Shown here in pieces: positions 35,270-46,866 of a DNA stretch of 64,000 nt. Every line of letters starts with the position of its first letter. The stretch's first letter is position 1. The stretch lies in assembly GCA_026122225.1 (NCBI GenBank), contig JANEZZ010000400.1, positions 806,001 through 870,000 of the forward strand. Reading direction: 5' to 3'. The position numbers and the translations under genes are program-made. A model generated the notes under the pieces. That model was not told the origin of the DNA. It worked only from the letters and a program-made list of their open reading frames with translations, and made no database searches. The DNA is from Heloderma charlesbogerti (taxonomy: Eukaryota > Chordata > Lepidosauria > Squamata > Helodermatidae).

Positions 35270-35960
35270 GTGAGATTAATCAGGTTGGATCCAGATTTAG
35301 GCAGATGTAACTGGCCTCAGGAGTGTAGCGCTCTGGGTCGCACTGGCTCTTCGCTCCTGCACTTTTACTGGAGCTGGCTCCCAGCCGAGTCTCAGTCTGC
35401 TGCCGCCGGGCAGACGTGGCGGGAGGAGGAGGGAGCAGAGGAAGGGAGTGTGACTGAGTGGCAGCTGCCTCTCGCCTGCCACGTAGACCCGGCCAGACAA
35501 AGGGGGTGAGAGAGGGAGGCTGAGGGAGCTCTGCAGCCTCCTCTTGGCACCCCCTATTCTCCTCCTCAGCTCTCGGTTTCTCTGCCTCCCACCCCCGAGC
35601 AGCCACTGCACCTCGCAGCTCAACCATCCTCAGCCAGCCCCTCAGCTTTCTGACCCTTTCCCCACCCTGTTGTCCATCTCCACTCCATGCCTGCGTGCCC
35701 GGCGCTGCCCTCCGTGCCTGCAGCACTGTCCTGCAACACCAGCCACCTGTTCAAGGCTGCTGCTGCTGGCCATGGCAGGAGCGGGGTGGTGGGTGGTGGG
35801 GAGAGCTGCTGCTGCCATCGTCTGTCGCTCATGCTCATGTGTGGGGTTTACTGTGGGTGGGAGAGGGATTCTAGCAGGCTTGATGTGCAGACATTAGCAG
35901 GGGATCATGTTTTAGCACCATGCAGTGAAAAGTTTTCACCTGCTGTTTGTTTGCACATCA
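35270..35960. other. GC-rich block of unknown nature in the intergenic interval
   Basis: Distinctly richer in G+C and CpG than its surroundings, without SINE, LINE or TIR signature that I recognise. Overlapping open frames on both strands (longest 148 residues, minus strand 35280-35726) have low-complexity, repetitive composition and no known domain. It could be a promoter or exon of an unannotated non-coding transcript, an LTR remnant or a repeat I do not know. Confidence 0.35.
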
Positions 35961-36318
35961 AGTCTGACCTTCAAGGCACAGGAGGGGGCCTGGGGTCGGA
36001 TACAACCCCTCAGGTTGACAGTAGGATCCTAGGTTTGTTTACTTGGAAGTCCCAATATGTTCAGTGGAGTTTATGCTGGAGGGACTAGGGCCATGAGTCA
36101 CTTAACCTGAACTTGAAGGGTTAATATGAGTGAGGTGGGAGGGAATGAAAGCCCTCTTCTGCCCTTTCCCTGTCTCCTCCCTCTATTTTCCTATCTTCTT
36201 CCTTCCTCCTCCTGCAAGTGATGTTGACCTCAGCCAGCTTATCTTGAGATGTAAGTTTGTTATATCTCCAGTAAAAGTCTGTCCCTAACCCACCACTCGA
36301 GTGTGTTTTGTCTACATC

Positions 36319-36554
36319 CAGAGCCAGTGTGGTGTAGTGGCGAGAGCGGTGGACTGGGATCCGGGTTCTAGTCCCCACTCGGCCATGGAAGCTCACTGGG
36401 TGACTTTGGGCCAGTCACAGACTCTCAGCCCAACCCACCTCACAGGGTTGTTGTTGTGAGGATGAAATGGAGAGGAGGAGGATTAGGTACGCTGCCTTGG
36501 ATTTCTTAAAGAGGAAAAATGGTGGGATATAAATGTAATAAATAAATAAATAAA
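36319..36554 (+). mobile_element. tRNA-derived SINE (squamate type), copy 2
   Basis: Well-preserved copy: A box in GTGTGGTGTAGTGGCG (36328 on), B box GGTTCTAGTCC (36364-36374), body with GAAGCTCACTGGGTGAC and CACAGGGTTGTTGTTGTGAG, and an AATA-repeat tail. The 5-bp duplication ACATC is present at 36314-36318 and 36555-36559. The tRNA-like head is diverged and it is not a tRNA gene. Confidence 0.92.
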
Positions 36555-36634
36555 ACATCTGTGGCTACTGATGGGGGGCTGATTCGGACTTCAGTTTACT
36601 CTGCTAGTGAGTGTAGTTAAGCTAGTATCCTTGT

Positions 36635-36727
36635 GGGGCAATCCTACTTGTCTATTCAGAAGTAGGTGCCATTATGTTCAATGAGATTTACTCCCAAATA
36701 AGTGCGTATAGGATTGCAGCCCTAAAG
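36635..36727. repeat. 90-bp hairpin MITE copy
   Basis: Reads GGCAATCCTACTTGTC, TATTCAGAAGTAGGTGCCAT, TTACTCCCAAATAAGTGCGT and ATAGGATTGCAGCCC. Both arms are clear. Confidence 0.8.
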
Positions 36728-36885
36728 GAGTTGTGAGTCACCACGGACTAAGTTCCATTTATTTTAATGGGGCATTGCTTCACACCTGGTTGCAATGGCT
36801 CTTCATAACAATAATTAATAATAAATACACTATGAGTATGTTGTTGTTGTTGTTTCTTGAATTAAAAAGGACTAACCTTTTTAGT

Positions 36886-37025
36886 CCACACTGGAGGCAT
36901 TCAAGATGAAGCTGGACAGCCATCTCTCAGGGATGCTTTGACTTGGATTCCTGCACTGAGCAGGGGGTTGGACTCGATGGTCTTATAGGCACCTTCTACC
37001 CCTACTATTCTATGATTCTATGATT
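36886..37025 (+). mobile_element. CR1 LINE 3' end
   Basis: Contains CTGGACAGCCATCTCTCAGG, GGGGGTTGGACTCGATGGTC, and ends in the short direct repeat ATTCTATGATTCTATG. This terminal repeat is the hallmark of CR1 elements. Only the final 140 bases are present, the usual 5' truncation. Confidence 0.88.
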
Positions 37026-37832
37026 AACCAAATAATATTTTCTAGCAAGTTGCTGGACATGACTTTGTGTGTGTGTGTTTTCTTTTCAAATGGACCTTTT
37101 AATAACTCTGAATTATGGTGACCAGATACTCCAGACAAAGTGACTGAAAGCTCATTTGTATTGTATAATCTTACAAGGTTGTATAATTTTAGAAGGGGCC
37201 GTGGCTGTGACTATCATGAAGGGACCCTGCACTTCTGAATTTGCCACTATACTACTGAGTGGGCTGCAGAAGCAGACTTCCTCCCCCCCTCCCTGCCCCC
37301 TTTATTCGGTCCAGCTCCCCAAATACTACGCAAGAGAGTCAAGGTACCCTGCTGAATGGGGTAGGCTGCGATGTGGGGGAAGGAGGGGTCCTTGAAAACC
37401 AGGCAGAGGCATCTGGTATTAAAAGACAGATAGACCATTTAAAAAAAAAATATGACTCTGAAATGGTATTAGAGGAGTTAAGATTACACACAGGAGTACA
37501 AATTGCCTTTTATTGTCCTGAGATGGCTTCATAGGTTCCATGGAAGCAGTGACAAAGCATGAATGACTCATGTTTTCTCTCCCCATCTGCACATTTCACC
37601 ATGGGGAATACTACTATTACTATGTATATATAGCTTACTATATTTAAAAAATACCTCTAAGCGGTTTATAAAGATATTAAAACACATGAAAATACATTGT
37701 AATAAATATAAACATATTTATATAAAACATTTATAAAAACATTAAAACCAAATACTCACAACACCATGCATACGGACAGTTATTAACATCGTATCATGGC
37801 TACTGTACCCCAGCATGGAAGTCAGTTTAAAG

Positions 37833-38037
37833 CTGGGGTGGGGAACCCGGAGTCACATATGGGCCTGGGCTTAATTTCATGTGGGTTGACAGAGGGAGAG
37901 AGAGAGTGCTATGCGATCCTGTAATGCTGCAAACTCTGCCTGCTTTTAACGTTAGTACTGCCCACTATTGGCTTCATCCCAATTTACTTTACCAATGGGT
38001 CACTGGCCCTTCATAGGAAAATGTTTTGCTACCCCTG
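37833..38037. mobile_element. hAT MITE with GGGGTGGGGAAC ends
   Basis: Starts CTGGGGTGGGGAACCC and ends TTTTGCTACCCCTG with an 8-bp perfect duplication GTTTAAAG (37825-37832, 38038-38045). 205 bp, non-coding. The ends resemble those of Charlie-type hAT elements. Confidence 0.88.
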
Positions 38038-38064
38038 GTTTAAAGCATGATCCTTACTTTACAG

Positions 38065-38880
38065 CAGGGATGGGGAACCTGTAGTAAGTGGTGGCTCCCC
38101 AATCCAACCTGCAGAGGCTTAGGTTTCCTCTGCAGGCCCCTCCACAAGCCCCACACATCCCCAAGCCCCATACCCTGGAAGAGTCAGGGAGAGGAATCCC
38201 CAGTGTTATCTCCAATCTGTGTGCCATTCTCCCTTTCAACAGTTCAGAGATCTCCAGCAGATCAGAGACGATGGCAGAGGTTCCTCTTACTTAATGCACT
38301 ATGTGCCCTCTCCGTTGGGAAGACGAGTAATGTGCTAAGTGCTTCCTGAGCTGTGGTGGTCTTCTCCCCTCCTCAGCTGGGGAGGCCTTCCTGAACACAT
38401 GCTTTCCGCAGTGGGGGAAAGGTGCAGGGCAAAGCTGCCCTGTCTGGAAGCCAGGTGGATGATCCAGCTGGCGCCTTAGCCAGGGCAGGTTTGCTGCCTG
38501 TGGGCCTTCCTTGGCCAGGAAAAGCCCACGTGCAGCGAAACTAGATGCAAAGAGTACTGCTTTGCTTCATCCAGGCTTTCCTGGCTGGAGTGAAGCTGAG
38601 CCATCTCGGCTTTGTCTATCCCACATCCTCCCCAGCAGGGGAAAGTGTGGGTGGATCACCCACATGGCACCTCAAACATGAGGAAAGCTTCCATGCAGTG
38701 AAGCCAGGCCCCCAGTCAAAGTGCTGGCTGGAGAAGCTCCAGCCAGCACTTCAGCAAGGGACCATATGATGACAGGGAGGGTGGCCACGCACCTTGATGT
38801 CATTTGGCCCACAAAGGGCTGGCTAGCTGGCTGGGGGTCAGTCATTCAGTACCCCAACCAAAAATATTCCCCCATCCTTG
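38065..38880. mobile_element. Second hAT-like element with GGGATGGGGAA ends
   Basis: Begins CAGGGATGGGGAACCTGT and ends ATATTCCCCCATCCTTG, roughly inverted to each other. Flanks CTTTACAG and CCTTCCAG match at 6 of 8 positions. It begins only 27 bases after the previous hAT element ends. No transposase is seen in its 816 bases. Confidence 0.55.
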
Positions 38881-38974
38881 CCTTCCAGGAATGGTGTGAT
38901 TGCTGCTTCTCTGTGGCTGGATCCCAGTACTACTTGGTATGCATGAATTAAATGGGAAGTGCTTATGTTGGTGC

Positions 38975-39078
38975 CATACCCCATATGTCACAGCGCCACA
39001 CCCCATATGTCAGTGGAAGCACCCCATATGTCCCTATGTCACTGGAAGCACCCCACATGATCTGTCCATCCCACATGA
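38975..39078. repeat. Short tandem array with CACCCCATATGTCA units
   Basis: Four to five imperfect units containing CCCCATATGTC or CCCACATGAT with spacers of about 20-30 bases. It is a minor local expansion without recognised role. Confidence 0.7.
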
Positions 39079-41925
39079 TTCTGTTGCTTAAGTATCACCA
39101 GGGCAACAACAACAAAATTCCAGTAAGTTATAAACAAACCTGAGAGACAATGAGGTGGTATTTGATTGGTTCTTTTTTCATCAACGGAGTTGAGATGCAC
39201 ACATTTCTCAGTAGTTTGTTTCTGGAGTTATTATACAGAAAGACCCTCTGGAAAAATAGTAGTTGGCTTTATGTGTTCACTGTGATCATATGTTTTCTGT
39301 GTATCTCTTTTATTGTTGCTAATGCTGTGAGATCATTTAGCGCTGGCAGTTTACAGACTTGATTTAAATGAAGAACTGTGAGTACTTCATCCAAAGGAAA
39401 GTACGCAGTGAACGTTCTTGTGATGTGCTTTTTTGTCGTTTCTATGGAATTGTGGCCCCCTTGTAGCTTGAACTTGTAGTGATTTAACCCCTCCCCCCAA
39501 ACTTCCTATCTCCCATCCTGCTCCCAAGTTCACGAATACCAATGAGAAATGTTTCCCTTGGTTCCTGTAGACATCAGCTGAGGGGCTCTTGGTATCTATC
39601 TGCACTTCATGCCTTTGGCTTCACTTGTCTTTGTTGCAGCAGATGCATTTCCCATTTTAATCTCCTGGGTTTCTATTTCATTTTAGAAGCCAAATACTCA
39701 ATATCTCCAAGTTCTCTATTCTATTGCCAATATTTTATATGAGAACTAGAGCAGCTTCTGAGATTTACTTCCTAATATTTTTCACGTCCGTGTCAAAGAG
39801 CATTCTGACAGTCAGGAAACCCCCCAAAGTTAAAACCAGTCGCTTAAGAGGTCTTCTTTTCCATGGATCCCAACTGTTCCTTCTTGTGAATGGCCTAAAA
39901 ACTAACAGTATCCATGAGAAAGAAGAGACTCTTGGCTGCCATTTACTAGCTTATTGAGCTCATAGGCTTTGTGGAAGCCAAGTGTACAAGGTCAGGTGAG
40001 TTGAAAGTGTCTATATCTCCTTTGGCATCCTGGAGTATTACATATAGCAGAACACCAGGTTGTAATAAGCTATAGTTATGGCAATGCATACTGGAACATA
40101 ATGATTTGAATGTAGCTAGGGAAGTAAATGAGAAAGGAAATTAAGGCTTCATAGGTTAAGCGTTTGTTCAATGGTAATCTGCATACTTTCTTCCTATGTA
40201 TTAAAATACGTGCTTAAAAACTGTTACTGTATTCTATGGAACTATTACAGCATTGCAACGTATTCATACTTTGTATTTCAAAAACAACAAAGACTCTGAG
40301 ACACCTGTGACTTCTAACCCATGAAAGCTCATCCTCACAATACATTTGTTAGCCTTTTAAGTGCTAGAGGATTATGTGTTTTTTTCCTACAACAAATTAA
40401 CATGGCCACTCTTTTAGAATTGGTATTTCAAAGGACACTCAGTGTAAACTATGTCATGGTGTCACTCAAAAGGATAGCATAATTCTGGAGTTATGGACTG
40501 GATTGTATTAACAACAACAACAATAAAAGTAACCAGTTAAGCATCTCTTCCATTAGCTATCAATACCACAACTTAGCAAAGGAGTTTTATTAAGATTGAG
40601 CTAATTTTACGGCCATTACTCATAGAACCCCATTTGATTCAAGGGGCATTACTCAGGTGAGTGACCAGGTCCTGTAATACTTTATTTTTCCATTCGAGGT
40701 TCAATAAAGCTTTAGTTTGATGACACAAGCAGATAGCATCAAAAATTCTACTAGGTTACCTTCAAGTGAACATATTGTGTGATGCTTCTATGTCACAGTT
40801 GTTATTGGGCAGTATCCAATGCTGCCCGTCCACCAGTGGCTCCCACTGCTGCTTCCGTTCTGCTAGCAGCCAGCCCTGCTGATTCCACTCTGCAAGTGGT
40901 ACCCACTGGTTGTGGGATGGAGATTTCATGGTTCTGAGGGCAAGCCCCAAAATGAGTGGAAACACTCATTTCTGGAACAGGGCCCTTATGTGACCTCCGC
41001 CAGCCTGCCCTGTTCCAGAAACAAGCATTTCCACTAATTTCAGGTTTCCCCTGGAAGCACTAAATCTACATTTCGCAAGCAGTGGGTGACGATTGTGGAA
41101 GGGAATTGGCAGGTCTAGTTGCTCACAGGCAGTCTCCATAGGAGACCACCCATCATCCTCATCCTCATCATCATTATTATGCAGTTTGTGGGGGCCAGGG
41201 CCTCACAAAGCAACATACATAAGAAATAATATAAGATAAATAGGTACATAAAATAGATGTACACTTACTGTGAGAAGGCTGTTTGTTCTGAGTCACACTG
41301 GCCATTTGAACTCTTAAGAAAAGAAGGCAGTGAAGAGATAACTTCACTGACTCTCTTAAGAGCCTGTACTAAAAGGCCCAAGTCCAGGGAGCCTCAGCTG
41401 TTGGGCAACATAGAAATGTAATAAGTAAATAAATAAGTCAGTCAGTCACCTGGCCATAGCTCTGGTAAGAAGAACCTGTCTCTCATGTATGCCAAACTAA
41501 CTAATCTTAACAATGAGCATGCTAATGGGATCTCTAATAGAAATCTTAGTGTACAGATAGGATCATATGGTTGAAGGGAGTCCTCAAAGTAAAGGTTCAG
41601 ACCATTACTGGCTTTACACATCCCTAACTGGTTTGAACCATTTCAAGCCTAAATAGTTTGAAGCATTTTTAATTAGTTACCAGAAATGTACTGGTAGCTA
41701 GTGCAACTTGCACAAAAATGGTGCTATATTTCCTGTGAGGTGAGGGGTGTGTGTCACTTTCCAGTGATCCTTCATCCTCTTGCTGATGGATAAGGCCAGA
41801 GTGTGCTGCCCTGAACACACATGAAGCTTCCTTCTTCTGAATGAGACCTAGCCAAATGCTGGCCCGATGCGCATCACACAGTTGCAATTCCTGGACATAG
41901 GATATACTCTAGTGTATTAGCCAAC
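39079..41925. other. Intergenic, no gene recognised
   Basis: AT-rich sequence. At 40930-41035 an inverted pair (TCATTTCTGGAACAGGGCCC / CCTGTTCCAGAAACAAGC) suggests part of an unidentified palindromic element. 41165-41440 resembles an A-rich LINE tail. No SINE or coding signal seen. Confidence 0.4.
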
Positions 41926-41929
41926 TGGC

Positions 41930-43601
41930 AATTTCGATGGTGCCCAGAGTTTATTACTTATTGGGAATAATTATTCCTAGAGATATATCTCAAATGATTC
42001 ATTTAATTTTAAACAAGTTAATGATATTTCATGAGATATAGATAGATGGGCATCTTTAAAGATGAGTTTATGGGGTAAGGTGAATACACTTAAGATGAAT
42101 ACCATACCCCAAATTATTTCTGTTATTTGAGCAATCACCCTATACCTATACCTGGCAAATATTTCCAAAAACACAATGCTTTGTTTCGTAAATTCTTCTG
42201 AGGTTCCTCTCCACCAAGAATATCTTTAAAAGGGATGCAACTTCCAATTAATGAACACAGGTTTGGTTTTCTGGCTCTAGCTGTGTACCATTGGGCCTAT
42301 TTGCTGACCTCTATTAAATTTGGGTCTTTTCCACTTAAATTAGATTTTCCTCTGTGGTCAGTATTGGAATCTTCCTGTCTGGATCCTCTCTGTAACGGAT
42401 GGCATTAGGTTCTCAGCATATTAAGGTGGACAGAGCTCCTCCCACAATTTGGCAGTTAGGGAAGGCTGGCGTATAATGTCACATCAATTACAGTGTGATC
42501 CATTTTCCCATGCTAAATTGACTTTATGGGGAAATCCAGATTTAAGAACTGGCAAGAAAATGTTTTTATGGAGGACCTGGACAGATAAGATGATCTTTAC
42601 TTTAGATCAATTAGTGGGGGCTGATGATGAGTTTTTGGCATTTTCAATTTTGCGAGATCAATTTGATCTACTAGCTTCAGCGGAATGGCAGTATTTGCAA
42701 TTGAAACATTTGTTGGTATCTAGATTCGGTCCTGCTGCTTTTATTCTCTCAGAGTCTCCTTTGCTATTGGGAATACTTACTGAAGTTGATCAGATGTATT
42801 GACCTACAATTCATGTTTATAAACATTTATTATCAATGAATAAATATGACACAAGTGGTTTACAGCAGGAATGGAACAGGGAATTGGAACGTCCTATTTT
42901 GCTTAACCAATGGACTGCTGTTTTGGCATCTGTATCGGACATTTCAATGGATCTTCAGTTATGCCTTATCCAGAAAAAGCTCTTGTTTGGGGTCTATTGG
43001 ACGCTACAATGTCTTTTTAGTAAAGGCTTGTCAAATTCGGCTGATTGTTGGAGGTGTAATGCAGTCAATGCTTCTTTTATTCATATGTTTTGGAAATGCC
43101 CAATGGCCGCCTCCTTTTGGGAGGAAGTTATTATACAGATAAATTTTGTATTGGAAAGCTCTTTAATATTTACTGATGTAAATGTTCTCTTAAATTACTT
43201 ACCTTCTTCTTGGAACGTAACACATGGTCAGCATAAATGGATTTTTCATGCCATTTTGGTTGCTAAAAGACTGATACTACGATATTGGAAAGATAAAAGG
43301 TCACCGCCTATAATGCAATGGACTGAAGACTTAACAATACTAGAAACATTTCAAAGAGTGATATATAGGTGTAACTTGCAAATGGACTTTTATGCGGATA
43401 TTTGTTCTGCTATTACTGAAGTTTATGTCTAACCTTTTTTTTCTTCCCTTTTTTTCTTTTCTCTCTTAAATATTGTAATGTTAGAAACTGAGGATTTTGA
43501 ATATGTTGTTGTATTTTTATTTCATTCCTTTTTTAGGTTTTGTAATGTTTTTAGTTTGTTTTGTTTTGTAAAAATTCACAATAAAAGATTAATTAAAAAA
43601 A
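41930..43601 (+). mobile_element. 5'-truncated L1 retrotransposon (ORF2 3' half, dead)
   Basis: Translated fragments in order match the region behind the reverse-transcriptase core of L1 ORF2: IDRWASLKMSLWGKVN (about 42035-42085), PPRISLKGMQLPINE (42211 on), the NPDLRTGKKMFLWRTW block (42530 on) and the C-terminal Cys-His region CWRCNAVNASFIHMFWKCP (about 43050-43105). Frame changes near 42400 and an in-frame stop at 42800-42802 break it, with more stops upstream. The 3' end has an AATAAA at 43580 and an A-rich tail ending about 43601. The left limit is approximate. It cannot be active: no endonuclease, no RT active site. Confidence 0.88.
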
Positions 43602-43603
43602 AC

Positions 43604-43980
43604 AGCAGTTGCAATTCCAGGGTTGTTTAACCCAGGATTTGCCAGGGATGAATGCAGTAATCAAGCACAAGTGAACCTTTTCTGCTTTTAATAAACAGTC
43701 CAAGAATGCCCCTGTGACATGCAAACCTGGAACCTCTGTGTTGTTTATGGGTTAAACAATCCAGAGTTAACCCAGCAATAAACCATGGGCAAGTGTTGGG
43801 TTGTTTAACCCATAAACAGTCCAGAGGTTCTGGGTTTGTACTCCCCCCCCCCACTTGTCATTCCTTGGTTGATTAAAAGGGAAATGACCTGTGTGTGGCT
43901 CGCACAGTCCACTCATCCCCAGCAATTCCTGGGTTAAACAACCCAGGAATTGCTGCCATAGTATGTAAACTGGGTCATTG
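43604..43980. mobile_element. Palindrome-rich MITE with AACCCAGG words
   Basis: Contains CCAGGGTTGTTTAACCCAGG at the left, repeated TGGGTTAAACAA and TTTAACCCATAAACAG words in the middle, and a 15-base arm hairpin AGCAATTCCTGGGTT-AAAC-AACCCAGGAATTGCT at 43923-43956. It lies at the 3' tail of the L1, so it probably inserted there. Ends are not certain. Confidence 0.6.
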
Positions 43981-45100
43981 TCTGCTCCATCTGGCAGTAA
44001 TTCTCCAAGATCTCAGGCCAAGGTTTTTTGCCGCCTGCCCAAAATCATTTTAAGATGCTTGGAATTAGATTTGCAACCATCTGCATATAAAGCCTATGCC
44101 ACGGATCATGTGCTCTACTTCCTAAGGTGTTGTAGTTGGTTCCCATAGATCTCAGGTATGCCTCATTGTGGAGAATGTTTTGAAATGAACATATGAATCA
44201 CCTATTTTTCTTCTTCCATTGGCTTAGCAAAGTCCTCCTTTAAGCAGGGATTTTCCTTACTAAATTCTTCTTCTAGTTGAAAAACACTGTCCACATTTTA
44301 AAATATTTGGAAGAAGACATTGTTGCTGTGTCATCCATGTAAGAGAATATAGATTTTGAAATCTGAGACATATTTTGGTTTCCTGAAAATTTAAACTATC
44401 ATTTCAAACCCACAAGTTTCTTGTACTTATGACTATGAAGGAAAGTTTAACACTTGCAGAGGATGTTTGCCAAGGGCTAGAAATTCAAAGAAGGCTCAAA
44501 GTAGACCTTTCAATTGACATAGGGGAAGTCTTCGATGCCCTATCCCAGAACCAGCATCATGGTTCCACACCATTGGTTAGTTTTTAAAGCCACAATGCCT
44601 TGAGAAAGTCCATGGACACCAGTACCTGGCCAGCTGCTGAGAAGGTGAACAAGCCATCAATACAGGCCAAAGTCTCCCTAGAAGGTCTGGGCTCCCTCCT
44701 CTGTGCTGTGTTGCCAGCAATGGTGGCATCTGCAACACCCCCTCCCCACTCCCACTCCCACTTACAGAGAGCAGGAGGCAAAGGGCGCTGCTCAATTGCC
44801 TACAAAAAAGGACAAGTTAGTGGTGGTCGCAAGGAGCCTCTGAATGGTTGCCCTCGTTCTGGGAGAGGACTTGGCCCAGAGGAGGCACTGAGGGAAAATG
44901 TATGAGCAAGAGGAGGTGGCAGCTGTTCACAGGACGGCAGTGCAGCAGAAGGGACTGGACACAGGGCTCAGTCCCCCCCCACCACCCCATGCCACCCAGA
45001 GAGAGAGAGCACAGGCGGCCATCTCATCTATCAACTCACCCTCTCTCTTTCTCTCTGGATGGTGTAGCAGAGAGGACTGGGTCCACTAAAGGGGAAGAAT
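43981..45100. other. Intergenic, no gene recognised
   Basis: Mixed composition with overlapping short frames around 44580-45130 that have no known domain. No repeat signature recognised. Confidence 0.35.
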
Positions 45101-45272
45101 CTAGGAAGCTGTCAGACCATTGGTCCATCTAGCTCAGTATTGTCTACACTGATTGGCGGTACTCTCCAAAGTTTCAGGGAGGAATATTTCTCAGCTCTAC
45201 CTGGAGATTTCAGTGACTCAATCTGGGACTTTTTTGCATGGAAAACATGTGCTCTACCACTGAGCGATGACC
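45101..45272 (-). mobile_element. tRNA-headed SINE, second family, copy 1
   Basis: On the minus strand the head reads GCTCAGTGGTAGAGCACATG, a tRNA-like A box, and the B-box region (GATTGAGTCACTG) is diverged. The plus strand shows the family words GTCAGACCATTGGTCCATCT and CTAGCTCAGTATTGTCTACA. It is 5' intact but diverged, and not a functional tRNA gene. Confidence 0.75.
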
Positions 45273-46406
45273 CTTCCTCAGATGGAGGACAACGGACCCA
45301 CCAAAGGCACAGTGCCAAGCCCCCTCCCCAATAAACTGGAACTGGCTCTGTCCTTTCCATGTTTTCTAACTGTGTCTCTTTTTTTCTTTGTCTTTTACTA
45401 CCTTCATTTCTATAGCAATCTGAAATTCAGTCCCCCTACCTATTGAAATCAGAATAAATGATGAAACTGAGAAAAATGAATACGTTTTTCTGAGCTTAGA
45501 ATGTAAACTTTCTAGGTTCAGAATTTTATTTTCTTGGAACATGCCTTTGAAACTGAACTCTACCCAATTCAAAACAGCATTATAATTAATAAAGAAACAT
45601 TTCCGTCTAATACTATAGTAACAACAGGCTTTCAAGTCCAGCCTTTGAAACAGAAGTTTTGTAGTGGTAGGGGATTATGGGTACACTAGGGGAGAAGGGG
45701 TCATAAATCTTTAGAAAACTGAAAAAGTATTTAGATACAGGTAGGGCACAATCCTATGCATTTTTAAACGGAAAAAAAATCCAGACTTTTTTTTCTGCTT
45801 AAACAAGCATAGCATTGCGCCAATAGCCTCATAAGTTTAAAGTGGTTAATGATTTAAATAATATATTATAATTTTAAATAAATAACATTTTATGTATATT
45901 TATAAGCCATTTTTGTAGTAAAAGGGCCCCCAAAGGCAGCTATGTCACTGTATGTCAGTATAACATAACAAAAAACATAAAATGAAACAGAATAAAAAAA
46001 ATTAAATTAAAAAGTTAAAACATAAAATTAATTACCCATATTACTACTATACAAAATCTGAGTAGCAAAAATGCAAATCAAGCAGCCCAAAATAACCAAT
46101 ATGAAAGCAGGATAGCAAAAAGAAAAAAATGAAACTATCCCAAGCTGAAGGCACAAAAATCAAAGTCTGATTGATTGTATAAATGCCACTAAAGTGGGCT
46201 CTGTACTGTTTTCTCCATGAAGAAATGAATGGGTCTAACCAGTCTCAAGTACTTCTCATTAACAGCAGCAATATACAACAACTCTTAAAGAGACAGTGTA
46301 CTATTCACACAAAGCTAAATGGGTCTCCCTTTATCCATAGATATTCTAGTTCCCTATATTTAATCTCCCACCTCAAGGCTGCAACCCTGTTTTGAAAACA
46401 CAGCAA
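45273..46406. other. Intergenic with LINE tail and hairpin remnants
   Basis: A hairpin of the GCACAATCCTATGCAT type lies at 45748-45822, with arms closing at GCATAGCATTGCGCC. 45850-46060 is an A-rich stretch like other LINE tails. No gene recognised. Confidence 0.45.
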
Positions 46407-46866
46407 CCTGGTTTGCACATAATGCTAATCCATGGTTTATTATGGTTTGCTGAATTCTGGGTTGTTGTGATGTGTAAACCCAGCTGCACTAACAATCCAT
46501 GGTTTATTAACTATGAACAACTCAGGAAGAGAACCCATGGTTTGGTGTTGGGTTGTGAACTCTGGATTGTTTAAACCATGGGTTGTCATTACATGCAAAC
46601 CCAGAACCATGGGTTGTCTTACCAGGCTACAGAGGTGGTGGGCAAAAGTGGTAAACCCCCCCCACCAGCTGCTCTACATGCAAGTACTACAGCATTGGAA
46701 AGGCATTTGGGATACAGGCAGGAAGCAGGTGAAGAAGGAGGGGAACAAACAACCCAGGGATTGAGAAAACAAACCATGGTCTGTTTGATCTTCTGCCAGA
46801 CAAACTCTGGGTAAGGCAACAAACCATGGGTTAAGTAAACCACGGGTTAGCATGATGTGCAAATGT
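46407..46866. mobile_element. Palindromic MITE with CCTGGTTTGCACATAA ends, copy 2
   Basis: Left end CCTGGTTTGCACATAATGCT and right end AGCATGATGTGCAAAT are inverted. The interior repeats CCATGGGTT and AACCATGGG many times in both orientations. Shares its left end with the element at 20193. Non-coding. Confidence 0.7.

Noticed and set aside
35280..35726. 148-residue minus-strand frame in the GC-rich block
   Set aside because: Low-complexity composition, no domain, and an equally long overlapping frame on the same strand in another phase.
36319..36400. tRNA-like A and B boxes
   Set aside because: They belong to a SINE with target duplications and a simple-repeat tail; no cloverleaf is kept. 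The same holds for 15733, 45272 and 62603.
38975..39078. Regularly spaced short repeats that might suggest a CRISPR-like array
   Set aside because: Units are imperfect, unevenly spaced and in a vertebrate nuclear context; a simple tandem expansion explains them.
42449..43432. Two consecutive plus-strand frames that look like a gene
   Set aside because: They are one L1 ORF2 C-terminal region with an in-frame stop, ending in an L1-type A-rich tail.
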